A stretch of 64,000 bases of DNA from Streptomycetaceae bacterium (lineage in GTDB: Bacteria > Actinomycetota > Actinomycetes > Nanopelagicales > Nanopelagicaceae), in NCBI GenBank assembly GCA_007279945.1, contig QYPG01000001.1:1-64000 (forward strand). Reading direction: 5' to 3'. Numbering within the stretch: the first letter of the stretch is position 1; the number at the start of each line of letters is the position of its first letter. Of this stretch, positions 45,174-54,429 are shown one piece after another. Position numbers and translations under genes: made by a program. The notes below the pieces were generated by a model. It searched no databases. It was not told where the DNA came from and saw nothing but the letters and a program-made list of their open reading frames with translations.

Positions 45174-46632
45174 TAAATCATCAGGTGATGAGTTCGAAGC
45201 TTTAATGCGTGAAAGCGCACGAGTAGCTGCTGAATTCGATTCCGGTGAAAGCGCAGAGCTGGTTGATCCGACACTGGAGTTATCAGAGCGTCACGCACTT
45301 CGTAGGGTAAAGGGATTTTCTACTGAGCTACAAGATATTTCTGAAGCGGAGTACCGCCAGTTACAACTCGAACGTGTCGTATTAGTAGGTGTTTGGACTG
45401 AAGGAACATCGCTAATGGCTGAAAACTCTTTAGCTGAGTTAAAGGCGCTAGCAGAAACTGCAGGATCTGAAGTATTAGAAGGTTTAATTCAGCGTCGCGA
45501 TAAACCAGATCCTGCAACCTATATCGGTTCAGGAAAAGTTGCTGAACTTCGACAAGTAGTAATTGCAACTGGCGCCGATACGGTGATTTGCGATGGAGAG
45601 CTCTCACCTTCACAACTTCGACAGTTGGAAGAAAAAGTCAAGGTTAAAGTTGTAGATAGAACTGCTTTGATTCTAGATATTTTTGCTCAGCATGCCAAAA
45701 GTAAAGAGGGAAAAGCCCAAGTCGAATTAGCTCAAATTGCATACCTCTTGCCTCGTCTGCGCGGTTGGGGTGATTCCTTATCACGTCAGGTTGGCGGTCG
45801 TGCCGCCGGCGGTGCTGGAATAGGTGGTCGTGGTCCGGGTGAAACTAAGATTGAAACCGATAGACGCCGTATTCGCGACAAGATGGCAAAGCTACGCCGT
45901 GAGATCGCTGAGATGAAAGTGTCACGAGATACTAAACGTCAAGAACGCAAACGATTTAATATTCCGTCAGTTGCCATCGCTGGATATACCAATGCGGGCA
46001 AATCATCACTTCTCAATCGCCTGACAGATGCCGGAGTCTTAGTTGAAAACGCGCTTTTTGCAACGCTCGATCCAACGGTTCGCAAATCATCGACCGGTGA
46101 TGGACGCGTGTACACATTAACTGACACCGTTGGATTTGTTCGCCACTTACCGCATCAATTAATCGACGCTTTTAAATCTACTCTTGAAGAAGTATCAGGT
46201 GCAGATGTAATTGTTCATGTTGTAGATGGATCTCACTCTGATCCATTCGAACAAATTCGCGCCGTGCGTGAAGTTATTACTGAAATTGGTGGGGGAGATA
46301 TCCCTGAAATAATCGCCATTAATAAGGTCGATATTGCCGATCCTCAGACTGTAATGGATATTTTGCGTAGAGAACCAAATAGCTTTGCCTTCTCCGTGCG
46401 CACAGGCTTTGGAGTTGCTGCCCTTGTACAGGCGATTGAAAGTTCACTGCCACGTCCCAGTGTTGAAATTAAAACGGTTATTGCCTATAACCGAGGAGAT
46501 TTAGTGCACGCGATCCATGAACATGGAGAGATCTTCTCCGAGGAGTATGTGGCAGGGGGCACAGCTATTCACGCTCGAGTTGACGGGGCGCTAGCCCAAG
46601 CGATAGAAATCGCCCAGGTGAGTGGGGAATAA
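45166..46632 (+). CDS. hflX: GTPase HflX
   Basis: HflX is a ribosome-splitting GTPase used under stress. An N-terminal HflX domain has DPATYIGSGKVAEL, a coiled-coil linker starts at ETKIETDRRRIRDKM, and the G domain has GYTNAGKSSLLNRLT (about 266-280), DTVGFVRHLP and NKVD. 488 residues. TTG 45166 has GGAG 7 bases upstream. lexA and nrdR, common nearby in relatives, are not here. Confidence 0.96.
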   Translation: MPNKSSGDEFEALMRESARVAAEFDSGESAELVDPTLELSERHALRRVKGFSTELQDISEAEYRQLQLERVVLVGVWTEGTSLMAENSLAELKALAETAGSEVLEGLIQRRDKPDPATYIGSGKVAELRQVVIATGADTVICDGELSPSQLRQLEEKVKVKVVDRTALILDIFAQHAKSKEGKAQVELAQIAYLLPRLRGWGDSLSRQVGGRAAGGAGIGGRGPGETKIETDRRRIRDKMAKLRREIAEMKVSRDTKRQERKRFNIPSVAIAGYTNAGKSSLLNRLTDAGVLVENALFATLDPTVRKSSTGDGRVYTLTDTVGFVRHLPHQLIDAFKSTLEEVSGADVIVHVVDGSHSDPFEQIRAVREVITEIGGGDIPEIIAINKVDIADPQTVMDILRREPNSFAFSVRTGFGVAALVQAIESSLPRPSVEIKTVIAYNRGDLVHAIHEHGEIFSEEYVAGGTAIHARVDGALAQAIEIAQVSGE

Positions 46633-46755
46633 CCCCGACACGCCGAGGGTTATAACAACTAGTGCGCGTGCAATAGGTAATGATGCGCCCGCAGGGCAAG
46701 AAATAGCTCGGCACATAGATTTAAGTGACTAGTCAAAAGAAAAGAGGTGAGAGCA
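46629..46755 (+). other. hflX/DUF4193 intergenic region with inverted repeats
   Basis: ATAACCC (46629-46635) pairs with GGGTTAT (46647-46653) across the hflX stop; without a T-run it is a weak terminator candidate. TGACTAGTCA (46726-46735) is a perfect 10-base palindrome that could be an operator for the next gene. No tRNA or small gene was recognised. Confidence 0.4.
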
Positions 46756-47052
46756 GTGGCAACAGATTACGACACCCCCAGAAAAACTGATGAAGAACTC
46801 CACGAAGAGTCGCTAGAAGAGTTAAAAGCTAAACGTGTCGATGCTCAATCCGGCCAGATCGATGTAGATGAAGCAGAAGCGGCTGAGACACTTGAGCTGC
46901 CAGGTGCTGACTTATCTGGTGAAGAGCTCGCGGTTCGCGTTGTTCCAAAACAAGTTGATGAGTTCACATGCTCGCGCTGTTTCTTGGTACATCACATTAC
47001 ACAACTTGCAAAAGGCGAAGGCGCAAAAGCCGTATGTAAAGAGTGCAACTAA
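46756..47052 (+). CDS. DUF4193 family zinc-ribbon-like protein
   Basis: A 98-residue DUF4193 protein: MATDYDTPRKTDEE at the start, acidic DVDEAEAAETLELPGADLSG in the middle, and a C-terminal CSRCFLVHH...CKEC zinc-ribbon-like pair. Function unknown; the family is confined to actinobacteria. GTG 46756 was preferred to GTG 46747 because AGAGG (46743-46747) lies 8 bases before it. It is next to DUF3093 and dut as usual. Confidence 0.9.
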   Translation: MATDYDTPRKTDEELHEESLEELKAKRVDAQSGQIDVDEAEAAETLELPGADLSGEELAVRVVPKQVDEFTCSRCFLVHHITQLAKGEGAKAVCKECN

Positions 47053-47489
47053 ACTCGTTGTGAGTTAAGAATCTCTGCTAGATCTTTGCTGTTCTTACTT
47101 GTAATTATCCAATACGGCGTTGGGTCGCGTGGGTCATTTAACAGAACTTTCACCCCATTGGCGTTCCAAAAACGTATCGCGAGGTAGGCAGCTGGATCGG
47201 CATCACGAGTCCTAATATTTTTCATCTCGTGGGTAGTTAACGCCGTCGCATTATCAATGTAGTGAAGTGAAATATGCGCACTACCTACTCGGAGCTCATG
47301 CTCGGTGACTTTAATAATTAAGGCTGATTTAGCTGCCAAAAGAATCATTACAGTAGTAACGACAAATAAGGCTGAAAGCGCAGCGATATTTCCGAGAGCG
47401 GCCCATACCGATAGTACAAAGGATAGAAAGAAGAAATAGATCAGGGCCAAGAGCCATAGTGGCATACGGACTGCTTCTCGGTATCGCAT
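47049..47489 (-). CDS. DUF3093 membrane protein
   Basis: A 146-residue DUF3093 protein with two adjacent membrane helices (about residues 8-50) followed by a soluble domain ending in DPRDPTPYWIITSKNSKDLAEIL, the family hallmark. Function unknown. ATG 47489 (MRYREAVRMPLW) is supported by a TACCGT box 7 bases upstream; longer in-frame readings would run into the divergent thioesterase gene. The end overlaps DUF4193 by 4 bases. Confidence 0.88.
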   Translation of the reverse strand: MRYREAVRMPLWLLALIYFFFLSFVLSVWAALGNIAALSALFVVTTVMILLAAKSALIIKVTEHELRVGSAHISLHYIDNATALTTHEMKNIRTRDADPAAYLAIRFWNANGVKVLLNDPRDPTPYWIITSKNSKDLAEILNSQRV

Positions 47490-47496
47490 AGGCATT

Positions 47497-47513
47497 ACGG
47501 TATCGGATAGGCT
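47497..47513. promoter_or_regulatory. back-to-back -10 boxes of DUF3093 and the thioesterase
   Basis: On the - strand TACCGT (47502-47497) ends 7 bases before DUF3093 ATG 47489; on the + strand TAGGCT (47508-47513) ends 6 bases before thioesterase ATG 47520. The two starts are only 31 bases apart, so both transcripts are probably leaderless and compete. Confidence 0.55.
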
Positions 47514-47519
47514 AAGTTC

Positions 47520-48104
47520 ATGAGTCGGATCGCAAGCACTACACCTCCAGAGGGTGCGATGATTCCGCAACGTCACCCGAAAGCACCTCCAGTTGGTTCA
47601 AAAATTCCATCGCACTTTGGCCATTGTTTTGGTTGCGGAGACCTGCACCCAACTGGTTTGCATTTAGTTGCATATGTTGGGGATGGCGTAAATATCACGG
47701 CACAGTTCACTGTGACCGAAGATCACCAGGGAGCACCCGGCTTGGCACACGGTGGTTTGTTATCACTTGCCTTTGATGAAGCCCTTGGCAAATTAATGTG
47801 GCTATTACGTGCACCCGCTGTTACGGCCAGACTAGAAACTGATTTTCTCAAACCAGTTCCGCTAGGCTCTACTTTGCATATCAGTGCGCGCATTACGGGA
47901 CAAGTCAATCGCAAGGTTTATGGAAGCGCAGAGGGCAGATTGAACTCACCCGATGGTCCGATCGCCCTACGAGCGGCAGCACTTTACGTGATAGTTCCAA
48001 TGGAACATTTTCTCACTAATGCACCGAAAGAATACTTAGAACAAATTTCGAAGAGTCCAGAACTTTTGGCATTTGTCGATCCGGAATTCGAGATTAATCC
48101 ATAA
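47520..48104 (+). CDS. PaaI-family hotdog-fold thioesterase
   Basis: A 194-residue hotdog-fold thioesterase of the PaaI/4HBT type. HFGHCFGCGDLHPTGLHL near 32-49 and GAPGLAHGGLLSLAFDEALG near 72-91 (with the HGG motif) are typical. It hydrolyses acyl-CoA or acyl-ACP esters, substrate unknown. A TAGGCT box supports the start at 47520; a second ATG at 47559 is possible. dut follows after 2 bases. Confidence 0.88.
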   Translation: MSRIASTTPPEGAMIPQRHPKAPPVGSKIPSHFGHCFGCGDLHPTGLHLVAYVGDGVNITAQFTVTEDHQGAPGLAHGGLLSLAFDEALGKLMWLLRAPAVTARLETDFLKPVPLGSTLHISARITGQVNRKVYGSAEGRLNSPDGPIALRAAALYVIVPMEHFLTNAPKEYLEQISKSPELLAFVDPEFEINP

Positions 48105-48106
48105 CC

Positions 48107-48550
48107 ATGAAATCTCTACAGGTACTCATTACACGAAATGATCCAACAATCCCATTGCCCACGTATGCAAAGCCCGGGGATGCCGGCGCCGATCTGGCTA
48201 CCTCTATAGATTTTACTCTAGAGCCAGGGCAGCGCATGTTAGTTCCAACTGGAATTAGTATTGCCTTGCCACCTGGGTATGTGGCACTTGTTCATCCACG
48301 TTCAGGTCTTGCCATGAAGCATGGAGTTACTCTTCTTAACTCTCCTGGAACGATTGATGCAGGATACCGCGGAGAGATTTCTTGTATTTTAATAAATACA
48401 GATCGCACACAAGCTATCTCCTTTAAGAAAGGCGATCGCATCGCTCAGCTCCTTATTCAAAGCTTTGAGAAGGTCGACTTCATTGAGGTTTCATCACTTC
48501 CTGGATCAAACCGGGCAGAAGGTGGATTTGGATCGACGGGGAGCGCATGA
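48107..48550 (+). CDS. dut: dUTP diphosphatase
   Basis: Dut removes dUTP and supplies dUMP. The trimeric dUTPase motifs are present in order: KPGDAGADLATS, HPRSGLAMKHGVTL, NSPGTIDAGYRGEI, RIAQLLIQ and the C-terminal GSNRAEGGFGSTG arm. 147 residues. The stop overlaps the next ATG by 4 bases. Confidence 0.97.
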   Translation: MKSLQVLITRNDPTIPLPTYAKPGDAGADLATSIDFTLEPGQRMLVPTGISIALPPGYVALVHPRSGLAMKHGVTLLNSPGTIDAGYRGEISCILINTDRTQAISFKKGDRIAQLLIQSFEKVDFIEVSSLPGSNRAEGGFGSTGSA

Positions 48551-49167
48551 GCGAACATAATCAAGATCGTGACAAAGTAATGGGCGCGTTAGGCGGTAAG
48601 AAAGGTCTAATAGACTCAGGCCTTCCAGCGGTTGTATTTCTCGTAGCCTTTAATCTCAAAGATAATCTCAAAAGTGCTTTGACGTATGCCGTCATTCTTT
48701 CAGCGCTGTTAGCAATTATTCGGCTTGCTCGTAGAGACAGTATTCAGCATGCAGTTTCAGGTTTATTAGGTGTCTTACTTTGTGCATATTTTGCGAATAA
48801 AAGCGGCAATGCAACAGATTTCTATATTCCAAAACTATTGACCAATCTTGCATATGGCAGTGCATATTTGATCGGAAACCTTGTTGGTTGGCCACTGTTG
48901 GGTCTTGTTTTAGGGCCCCTGCTAGGGGAAAACTTCACTTGGAGAAAAGACCCCGAACGTAAAAAAATCTATGTGAAAGCAAGTTGGATTTGGGTCGCCA
49001 TGTTCTTTGCACGAATCGCAGTCCAGTATCCAATTTATAGAAGTGGAAATGTTAATTTACTGGGAAGTGTTAACTTAGCGATGGGTTACCCATTGTTTTT
49101 TGCTGCTGCCTATTTATCGTGGTTAGTGATAAAAACTGCGCCGCCGGTTCACAAAAATGAAGATTAA
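48547..49167 (+). CDS. DUF3159 membrane protein
   Basis: A 206-residue DUF3159 protein with about five membrane segments (LPAVVFLVAFNLK, VILSALLAIIRLA, GLLGVLLCAYFANKSG, GWPLLGLVLGPLLGE, WVAMFFARIAVQYPI). Function unknown; the family is actinobacterial and sits beside dut and the TrkA genes. Its end overlaps the convergent TrkA gene by 4 bases. Confidence 0.9.
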   Translation: MSEHNQDRDKVMGALGGKKGLIDSGLPAVVFLVAFNLKDNLKSALTYAVILSALLAIIRLARRDSIQHAVSGLLGVLLCAYFANKSGNATDFYIPKLLTNLAYGSAYLIGNLVGWPLLGLVLGPLLGENFTWRKDPERKKIYVKASWIWVAMFFARIAVQYPIYRSGNVNLLGSVNLAMGYPLFFAAAYLSWLVIKTAPPVHKNED

Positions 49168-49820
49168 GCGATGAAACAGGCCTTGATCTGAACTTCAGCA
49201 GCTGAAGATGCCACGAAGAGAAGTTCATCGCCGGCGGCAAAAACATCATGAGCTTTGGCGGTAATGACTCGACCATCACGGACTATAGCCGCAAGGGCTG
49301 CATCCTCTGGCAAGGTGATCTCTTCTACGGTTTTTCCTATACAGGCCGAACCATCCGGCAATGTAAGTTCAACTAAGTTTGCTTGACCCTTTTTAAAGGA
49401 AAATAGACGGACTACATCTCCAACACTGACTGCTTCTTCGACAAGAGCTGAGATAATTCTCGGAGTTGAAACTGCAACATCCACACCCCACGATGAGTCA
49501 AATAGCCATTCATTTTTAGGGTGATTAATACGAGCGACAACTCGAGGAACACCGTACTCAGTCTTGCCTAAAAGTGAAGTAACAAGGTTAGCTTTGTCAT
49601 CACCAGTTGCTGCAACTAATACCTGACAGTTATTCAGGTGGGCGTTATCTAAAGATGTGATTTCACAAGCATCTGCCATCAACCACTCAGCATCAGGAAC
49701 GCTCTCTAACTTGAGGGCTTTAGGATCTTTATCAATAAGTAAAACTTGGTGACCGTTATCTAAAAGTTCACGTGCTATGGCTCGTCCAACGTTTCCAGCT
49801 CCTGCGATCGCTATTCTCAT
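49164..49820 (-). CDS. trkA: TrkA-type K+ uptake regulatory protein (CeoC-like)
   Basis: A 218-residue TrkA: RCK_N Rossmann fold with GAGNVGRAIARELL at 6-19, then a TrkA_C domain from about 135. It binds NAD(H)/ATP and gates a Trk/Ktr potassium channel, none of which is encoded in the window. It is the second of two single-unit TrkA genes, which replace the double-unit TrkA of E. coli. The start overlaps the stop of the upstream trkA. Confidence 0.92.
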   Translation of the reverse strand: MRIAIAGAGNVGRAIARELLDNGHQVLLIDKDPKALKLESVPDAEWLMADACEITSLDNAHLNNCQVLVAATGDDKANLVTSLLGKTEYGVPRVVARINHPKNEWLFDSSWGVDVAVSTPRIISALVEEAVSVGDVVRLFSFKKGQANLVELTLPDGSACIGKTVEEITLPEDAALAAIVRDGRVITAKAHDVFAAGDELLFVASSAAEVQIKACFIA

Positions 49821-50485
49821 GGACGATCGCCTTCCGGTGATGCTGCGAGGATTGATTCGACTCGTGAAATATCTTCATCAGCGACCATGACATGAATCAA
49901 GTCACCTTCTTGCAAAACTGTATGTTCATCAGGAATCATTCCTACGCCTAGACGCGTAACAAAGGCAACTCGTGCAGAAGTTAGTTGGTCTATCAATAGA
50001 ATTGAACGACCGTACCAGTCATTATGTGGATGCATTTCGCAGAGTTGAATTGTTCCACTGGCATCGCGCCACTCAGAACGCGAGCCCTCTGGTAAAAGTC
50101 TGCGAAGAATCTGATCAGTAGCCCACAAAACCGTAGCCACCGTTGGAATTCCAAGACGCTGGTAAATTTCGGCACGACCTGGATCATAAATTCGGGCAAC
50201 TACATTTTGGACTCCGTAAGTTTCACGAGCAACTCGTGCCGCCAAAATATTGGAGTTATCTCCGTTGCTCACTGCAGCAAATGCATCGGCATCTTGAATT
50301 CCAGCCTCAAGTAAAGTGTCGCGATCAAAGCCAACGCCAGTAACCGTTCGACCCTTGAAATCTGGACCGAGACGCCTGAAAGCTTCACGAGCTTGATCGA
50401 TCACTGAAACGGTATGACCAGCGGCCTCAAGTTCGGTAGCTAAAGAAGACCCGACTCGACCGCAACCCATGATGACTACGTGCAC
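49817..50485 (-). CDS. trkA: TrkA-type K+ uptake regulatory protein (CeoB-like)
   Basis: The first TrkA of the pair, 222 residues from GTG 50485 (MHVVIMGCGRVGSSLA, the usual start), with RCK_N at the N-terminus and TrkA_C from about 135. A TAAGTT box (50498-50493) ends 7 bases before that GTG; the alternative TTG at 50494 has no signal. Divergent from the RNA methyltransferase gene with a 32-base gap. Confidence 0.9.
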   Translation of the reverse strand: MHVVIMGCGRVGSSLATELEAAGHTVSVIDQAREAFRRLGPDFKGRTVTGVGFDRDTLLEAGIQDADAFAAVSNGDNSNILAARVARETYGVQNVVARIYDPGRAEIYQRLGIPTVATVLWATDQILRRLLPEGSRSEWRDASGTIQLCEMHPHNDWYGRSILLIDQLTSARVAFVTRLGVGMIPDEHTVLQEGDLIHVMVADEDISRVESILAASPEGDRP

Positions 50486-50492
50486 AGGTGCC

Positions 50493-50510
50493 AACTTACA
50501 CCCATAGGCT
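50493..50510. promoter_or_regulatory. back-to-back -10 boxes of trkA and the methyltransferase
   Basis: TAAGTT on the - strand (50498-50493) and TAGGCT on the + strand (50505-50510) each end 7 bases before their start codons (50485 and 50518). Both genes lack a Shine-Dalgarno. Confidence 0.5.
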
Positions 50511-50517
50511 TACTTCC

Positions 50518-51732
50518 ATGACATCACCTAAGAAAACACGCGTGGCAGTAGGGGATGTCTTAGAAGTTGAGATTGAAAAGATTGCCCATGGGGGCCATTT
50601 TATTGCGCGCCATGATGGAGCAGTTATTTTTATTCGCCATGCAATTCCTGGTGAAAGATGTCGTATTGAGATTACGTCTATCGGAAGCTCATTTAATCGG
50701 GCAGAAGTCATAGAAGTTCTCGAGAAATCGCCAGATCGAGTTCTACCGCCATGCTCCTATTCCCACCGCGCAGGCTGTGGTGGGTGCGATTTTCAACATA
50801 TTTCTATATCGCGGCAGCGTCAATTGAAGACAGAAGTAATTACCGAACAGTTCGCACGCATTGCCAAAATGAATGTCATCGTAGAAGTAGAAGAGATTGA
50901 TCAGCCATTGCGCTGGCGCACAAGAGCTATTGCAACGACTGATCGCAATGGGAAACTAGGTTTTTACGGCTCGCGAAGTCATAGCGTTATTCCGATATCG
51001 GATTGCTTAACTATCGTTGAGGAAATGGCGCTGAAAGAGCTGACCACAAAAATATGGAAGAGCGATGTGCGTGTAGAGATTGCCATCTCTAACACAGGCG
51101 AACGCAATATTTCTCTTGCACCGACTCGCGGGAGTGAAAAGGCTCGCCTTACTGAAGGTCCACAAATTTTGCATCAGGTAGTAGGTGACAGAACTCTTGA
51201 AGTGAGCAACGAATCATTTTGGCAAAGCCACAAACGTGCGCCAGAGCTTCTTACTCGCGTGGTTCTAGATTTTGCAGAGGTCAAGGAAGGAGATCACGTC
51301 TTAGATCTCTATGGTGGGGTTGGCCTATTCACTTCAGCTTTAATTCCACATGTTGGCCTGAGTGGATTAATTGAACTCTTTGAGGGCTCTAAAAGTGCAA
51401 CAAGTGATGCTTTTCGTAACTTTTCTGACAATATCAATGTAAAAGTTATTACTGGTGACGTTACAAAATTAATTCCTAGGGTTACAGTCGCTGACGTTGT
51501 TATCTTGGATCCACCGCGGGAAGGTGCCGGAAAAAATGTCTTAATAGAAATTGCACGCATTAAGCCGCGAGCAGTTGTTTATGTGGCCTGCGACCCAGCA
51601 GCTCTAGCACGTGATTCTGCTTACTTTTTAGAACTCGGCTATTCGTTAGTTAAAATCAGGGCTTTTGATCTTTTTCCGATGACGCATCACATCGAGTGTG
51701 TTGCGTTGTACCTACCAGTTAAGGTATCTTGA
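50518..51732 (+). CDS. TrmA/RlmC/RlmD-family RNA (uracil-5)-methyltransferase
   Basis: A 404-residue SAM-dependent m5U methyltransferase. The N-terminal TRAM domain has AHGGHFIARHDG, a Cys cluster (CSYSHRAGCGGCDFQH) fits the [4Fe-4S] site, the SAM motif is LDLYGGVGLFTSAL, then ILDPPREGAG and the catalytic Cys in YVACDPAALARD. Whether it acts on tRNA or 23S rRNA cannot be decided. ATG 50518 is supported by TAGGCT. Confidence 0.9.
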   Translation: MTSPKKTRVAVGDVLEVEIEKIAHGGHFIARHDGAVIFIRHAIPGERCRIEITSIGSSFNRAEVIEVLEKSPDRVLPPCSYSHRAGCGGCDFQHISISRQRQLKTEVITEQFARIAKMNVIVEVEEIDQPLRWRTRAIATTDRNGKLGFYGSRSHSVIPISDCLTIVEEMALKELTTKIWKSDVRVEIAISNTGERNISLAPTRGSEKARLTEGPQILHQVVGDRTLEVSNESFWQSHKRAPELLTRVVLDFAEVKEGDHVLDLYGGVGLFTSALIPHVGLSGLIELFEGSKSATSDAFRNFSDNINVKVITGDVTKLIPRVTVADVVILDPPREGAGKNVLIEIARIKPRAVVYVACDPAALARDSAYFLELGYSLVKIRAFDLFPMTHHIECVALYLPVKVS

Positions 51733-51762
51733 CGCTTAAATCCTTATCTTGGAAGGCGCAAA

Positions 51763-54408
51763 GTGAGTAAAAACTCTTTTAACGCAAAAAAGAATCTAGA
51801 AGTTGCGGGTAAGAGTTATGAGATTTTCGATATCTCTGCCATTGAAGGAGCATCAACTCTTCCATTTTCATTAAAGATTTTATTAGAGAATCTGCTTCGC
51901 ACCGAAGATGGTGCCAATATAACTTCCGAGCACATTAAAGCGCTGGCTAACTGGGATCCAGCCACAGAGCCAGATACTGAGATTCAGTTCACGCCGGCCC
52001 GTGTTCTTATGCAGGATTTTACCGGGGTTCCATGTGTTGTTGATCTGGCCACTATGCGTGAGGCGATAGTTGAACTTGGTGGGGATCCCTCCAAAGTTAA
52101 TCCACTTGCACCGGCAGAACTAGTTATTGACCACTCCGTTATAGCTGATGTTTTTGGAACTAAGGACTCTTTCGAGAAAAATACTGATATTGAATATGAA
52201 CGCAATCAAGAACGCTATCGTTTTTTGCGTTGGGGACAAAGCGCCTTCGATGAATTTAAAGTTGTTCCACCCGGAACCGGGATTGTTCATCAAGTCAACA
52301 TTGAATATTTAGCTCGCGTTGTTATGACACGAGAGGTCTCTGGTGTTATGCGGGCCTATCCAGATACGGTCGTGGGAACAGATTCGCATACAACTATGGT
52401 CAATGGTTTAGCAGTTCTAGGATGGGGAGTGGGTGGAATCGAGGCCGAGGCCGCCCTGCTTGGACAGCCAGTCTCGATGTTGATTCCTCGCGTTGTTGGT
52501 TTTAAATTAACTGGTCAATTGCCCCTTGGCACAACTGCAACCGATATGGCGCTGACAATTACTGAAATCTTGCGCAAGGTTGGGGTTGTTGGAAAGTTTG
52601 TGGAGTTCTTTGGCCCTGGTGTTGTCTCAGTTCCTATGGCCAATCGAACAACTATTGGAAATATGAGTCCCGAATACGGCTCCACCTGCGCCATATTCCC
52701 AATTGATGACGAGACATTGCGTTACTTACGCTTAACTGGTCGCAATGAAGATCAGGTTGCGCTGGTTGAAAAATATGCGAAGTTACAGGGCTTGTGGCAT
52801 GAGCCGTCAGTTGCGCCACGTTTTTCCCAAGTAGTTGAACTAGATCTCTCAACCGTTGTTCCATCTATCTCTGGACCAAAGCGTCCGCAGGATCGCATCT
52901 CACTGCGTGATTCTAAAGAGGCCTTTGCGAAAATTCTTCCGACATATCTTTCTGATAAAACTACTAAAGGTGAAGTAGCTGCCGGTGCTACGCGTGTAAA
53001 AAATGGTGATGTTGTCATCGCTTCAATCACCTCATGTACCAATACCTCTAATCCGTCAGTAATGATTGGTGCGGCCCTACTTGCCAAAAAAGCCGTAGAA
53101 AAAGGTCTGACATCAAAGCCATGGGTAAAAACTACGCTCGCCCCAGGATCAAAGGTTGTTACTGACTACTACGATCGAGCTGATTTAACTCAATATATGC
53201 AAGCGCTCGGCTTTCACTTGGTTGGATATGGATGCGTGACCTGTATTGGCAACTCAGGACCATTGCCAATTGATATTGGCAAAGCGATCAATGAAAGTGA
53301 CTTAGCTGTGACAGCAGTGCTTTCAGGTAACCGTAACTTTGAAGGTCGCATTAGTCCAGATGTAAAGATGAACTATTTAGCATCACCTCCCTTGGTTGTT
53401 GCTTATGCACTTGCAGGCACAATGGATCACGACTTTGAAATAGACTCATTGGGTAATGACAACGATGGTTACCCTGTGTACCTAAAAGACATCTGGCCAT
53501 CACCACAAGAGATTCAGACGGTCATCGATGCTTCAATCTCATCAGAGATGTTCACCAAGGATTATGCATCTGTATTTGAAGGCGATCACCGTTGGAAGTC
53601 ACTGGCAACACCTACAGGTAGAACATTTGAGTGGGACGCGCAATCAACGTATGTTCGAAAGCCACCTTATTTTGAAAACATGCCAAAAAATCCAGCCCCA
53701 GTTAGAGATATTTCAGGCGCGCGTGTTTTGGCGGTTCTTGGAGATTCAGTAACGACGGATCACATTTCTCCAGCTGGAAATATTAAGGCCGATTCACCTG
53801 CAGGCAAGTATCTGGCAGAGCATGGCATTGATCGTAAAGATTTTAACTCCTACGGTTCGCGTCGCGGAAATCATGAAGTCATGATTCGTGGAACTTTTGC
53901 AAATATACGACTTAAGAATATGTTGCTCGATGGTATCGAAGGTGGCTTCACTCGAAACTTCCTCAACAATGGCGAGCAGACTACGATTTTCGAAGCATCA
54001 GCTGCATATCAAGAAAGCGGTATTCCATTAGTGATTATTGCTGGTAAAGAGTATGGCTCGGGTTCTTCTCGTGACTGGGCCGCTAAGGGCACTGCTCTTC
54101 TTGGAGTACGCGCGGTCATTGCCGAAAGTTTTGAACGCATTCATCGTTCAAATTTGATCGGCATGGGAGTGTTGCCACTTCAATTCAAAGATGGCGATAG
54201 CGCTGCAAGCTTGGGCCTAGATGGCACGGAGATTTTTGCAATCGCTGGAATTACAGCGCTCAATACTGGGGGAGTTCCTAAGGAGTTAGTAGTCAGCGCT
54301 GGCGATAAGAAATTCAGTGCGAGAGTGCGCATAGATACGCCCGGCGAGGCTGATTATTATCGCCACGGTGGCATCATGCAGTACGTTTTGCGTTCGCTCT
54401 TGGGTTAG
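51763..54408 (+). CDS. acnA: aconitate hydratase A
   Basis: Aconitase of the TCA cycle, converting citrate to isocitrate with a [4Fe-4S] cluster. 881 residues of the AcnA/IRP type. Cluster ligands are in [11 protein letters not shown] and [11 protein letters not shown]; other motifs are [12 protein letters not shown] and [12 protein letters not shown] of the swivel domain. GTG 51763 follows GGAAGG at about 7 bases. Being oxygen-sensitive and RNA-binding in some species, it could also be regulatory; no evidence for that here. Confidence 0.97.
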   Translation: MSKNSFNAKKNLEVAGKSYEIFDISAIEGASTLPFSLKILLENLLRTEDGANITSEHIKALANWDPATEPDTEIQFTPARVLMQDFTGVPCVVDLATMREAIVELGGDPSKVNPLAPAELVIDHSVIADVFGTKDSFEKNTDIEYERNQERYRFLRWGQSAFDEFKVVPPGTGIVHQVNIEYLARVVMTREVSGVMRAYPDTVVGTDSHTTMVNGLAVLGWGVGGIEAEAALLGQPVSMLIPRVVGFKLTGQLPLGTTATDMALTITEILRKVGVVGKFVEFFGPGVVSVPMANRTTIGNMSPEYGSTCAIFPIDDETLRYLRLTGRNEDQVALVEKYAKLQGLWHEPSVAPRFSQVVELDLSTVVPSISGPKRPQDRISLRDSKEAFAKILPTYLSDKTTKGEVAAGATRVKNGDVVIASITSCTNTSNPSVMIGAALLAKKAVEKGLTSKPWVKTTLAPGSKVVTDYYDRADLTQYMQALGFHLVGYGCVTCIGNSGPLPIDIGKAINESDLAVTAVLSGNRNFEGRISPDVKMNYLASPPLVVAYALAGTMDHDFEIDSLGNDNDGYPVYLKDIWPSPQEIQTVIDASISSEMFTKDYASVFEGDHRWKSLATPTGRTFEWDAQSTYVRKPPYFENMPKNPAPVRDISGARVLAVLGDSVTTDHISPAGNIKADSPAGKYLAEHGIDRKDFNSYGSRRGNHEVMIRGTFANIRLKNMLLDGIEGGFTRNFLNNGEQTTIFEASAAYQESGIPLVIIAGKEYGSGSSRDWAAKGTALLGVRAVIAESFERIHRSNLIGMGVLPLQFKDGDSAASLGLDGTEIFAIAGITALNTGGVPKELVVSAGDKKFSARVRIDTPGEADYYRHGGIMQYVLRSLLG

Positions 54409-54416
54409 TTCTCCCA

Positions 54417-54422
54417 TAAACT
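54417..54422 (+). promoter_or_regulatory. -10 of a probable leaderless dxs promoter
   Basis: TAAACT ends 7 bases before ATG 54430 in the 21-base gap after acnA. No Shine-Dalgarno. Confidence 0.45.
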
Positions 54423-54429
54423 TGACACT

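Noticed and set aside
46633-46755. possible tRNA or small RNA between hflX and DUF4193
   Set aside because: No cloverleaf or T-arm GTTCGA; only short inverted repeats.
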